A stretch of DNA of 13,879 bases, taken from contig CAJYIG010000273.1 in the NCBI GenBank assembly GCA_913774725.1, forward strand, positions 1-13,879. Reading direction: 5' to 3'. This document shows positions 13,220-13,879 of the stretch, in pieces. A model generated the notes under the pieces. That model did no database searches. It had not been told where the DNA came from and saw only the letters and a program-made list of their open reading frames with translations. The position numbers and the translations under genes were made by a program. Within the stretch, counting starts at the first letter, position 1; each line of letters opens with the position of its first letter. This DNA comes from an uncultured Curtobacterium sp. (GTDB lineage Bacteria > Actinomycetota > Actinomycetes > Actinomycetales > Microbacteriaceae).

Positions 13220-13861
13220 TCAGAAGTCGTACTGCTCGCCGACCGGGATCGGCACGGCGACGGTGTTGCCCGGGGGCGCGAGGGGGCACGCCCACGCCGG
13301 GTCGTACGCGCACGAGGGGTTGTACGCGAAGTTGAAGTCGAGGACGAGTTCGCCGTCGTCACCGCCGAGGTCCGCACCCTTGATCGTGTCGAGCAGGTAG
13401 CGGCCGCCGCCGTACGTCCCACGGGCGCGGCCGGCGCTGGCGTCCTTCACCGGGACGAAGACCCCGCCCGCGTAGCCGCCGTGCGACCACACGTCGAGCG
13501 TCCCGATGCCCGGCAGTCGGACGACGCCGAGCCGGTCGAAGTGCACGATGCCGTCGGTGCCCGTCTCGACGTCCATCGCCTGCGGCTCGGCGGACTCGAT
13601 GCGTGCCCGGAACCGCCACTCGGGGTCGTAGTCGGGGACGGGCAGCGCCTCGAAGTCGCGGGCGTCCTCGTCGAGCAGCGGACTGGCCGGGTGCTCGGCG
13701 AACATCGCGTCGCGCGTCTCGCGCCACATCGCGTGCGCGGTCTCGGGATCGGCCGTCGCCCGCACCCGTCGGTACAGGTCGAACGTCATCCGCCGCCAGT
13801 CCACGGTGGCGAGCGTGCTGTGCACGCGGTCCTGGGCCCTCGGCTCCTGCGTCTGGCTCAC
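13220..13861 (-). CDS. DUF1684 domain protein
   Basis: The product has 213 residues from GTG 13861. It carries the two signature blocks of DUF1684: GTYGGGRYLLDTIKGADLG (148-166) and LDFNFAYNPSCAYD (174-187) followed by WACPLAPPGNTVAVPIPVGE (190-209). The N-terminal part (DWRRMTFDLYRRVRATADP, 21-39, then HAMWRETRDAMFAEHPASPL) is the usual helical lead-in. The conserved Asp, Asn, Tyr and Cys184/Cys192 could build an active or metal site, but the biochemical function of the family is not established to my knowledge. No signal peptide is seen, so it is cytoplasmic. GTG 13861 is chosen because DWRR and the preceding residues belong to the family lead-in; ATG 13789 would cut into it. A TACGCT box 7 nt upstream suggests a leaderless mRNA. 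It is probably the first gene of an operon with the GntR regulator. Confidence 0.88.
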   Translation of the reverse strand: MSQTQEPRAQDRVHSTLATVDWRRMTFDLYRRVRATADPETAHAMWRETRDAMFAEHPASPLLDEDARDFEALPVPDYDPEWRFRARIESAEPQAMDVETGTDGIVHFDRLGVVRLPGIGTLDVWSHGGYAGGVFVPVKDASAGRARGTYGGGRYLLDTIKGADLGGDDGELVLDFNFAYNPSCAYDPAWACPLAPPGNTVAVPIPVGEQYDF

Positions 13862-13868
13862 GAGGACG

Positions 13869-13874
13869 AGCGTA
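13869..13874 (-). promoter_or_regulatory. Candidate -10 box (TACGCT) for leaderless DUF1684 mRNA
   Basis: TACGCT on the minus strand fits TANNNT and ends 7 nt before GTG 13861, with no Shine-Dalgarno in between. The -35 region falls outside the window. Confidence 0.4.
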
Positions 13875-13879
13875 CGCCC

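Noticed and set aside
1..13879. A defence island, prophage, secondary-metabolite cluster or mobile element
   Set aside because: No integrase, transposase, toxin-antitoxin pair, nuclease system, synthase or terminal repeat was found; gene style is uniform across the window.

Overview
The window is very GC-rich and densely packed, with strong third-position G/C bias, GTG as well as ATG starts, hairpin terminators without U-tracts and several apparently leaderless starts. Its gene families (actinobacterial Lhr with a neighbouring Nei, a PadR regulator with a Gly-rich N-terminus, a DUF4916 protein, a DUF1684 protein) point to a high-GC actinobacterium. Microbacteriaceae is the best guess and a Curtobacterium-like plant or soil bacterium is plausible, but this is inference from protein style, not a database match. 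I see no tRNA, rRNA, CRISPR array, insertion sequence, integrase or phage gene; it reads as ordinary chromosome.

Layout, left to right. (1) 1-743 (+): C-terminal part of a GH81 endo-beta-1,3-glucanase, closed by a strong hairpin. (2) 868-1365 (+): a small lipoprotein of unknown function. (3) 1484-7212 (-): a DNA-repair pair transcribed lhr then nei. The 170-nt spacer between them holds six copies of a 15-bp G-rich tandem repeat. (4) 7267-8060 (+): divergent from lhr, a PadR-type repressor with a disordered Gly/Phe/Arg-rich N-terminus. Its promoter is overlapped by a clear inverted repeat, so it probably represses itself. (5) 8229-9465: a serine alpha/beta-hydrolase (-) and a Nudix-like DUF4916 protein (+), divergent and 73 bp apart. 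(6) 9548-9748 (-): a CsbD-family stress protein. (7) 9980-11635 (-): a DEAD-box RNA helicase with a 153-residue Arg/Gly-rich tail and a GC-rich leader region. (8) 11904-12743 (+): a secreted GH114 endo-alpha-1,4-polygalactosaminidase lipoprotein. (9) 12814-13861 (-): a DUF1684 protein followed by a short YtrA-like GntR regulator, probably one operon.

Themes. Lhr and Nei are a known actinobacterial DNA-repair neighbourhood. GH81 and GH114 are independent secreted enzymes that both attack polymers found in fungal walls or biofilms, which would fit a plant or soil lifestyle. DEAD-box helicase, CsbD and PadR are stress and regulatory genes. I did not find a convincing new multi-gene system. The points most worth a second look are: the tandem repeat with G-quadruplex potential directly before nei; a recurring leaderless start pattern at five genes; the PadR promoter/operator with the disordered PadR N-terminus; the degenerate Nudix box in the DUF4916 protein; and a YtrA-like repressor with no ABC transporter in view.
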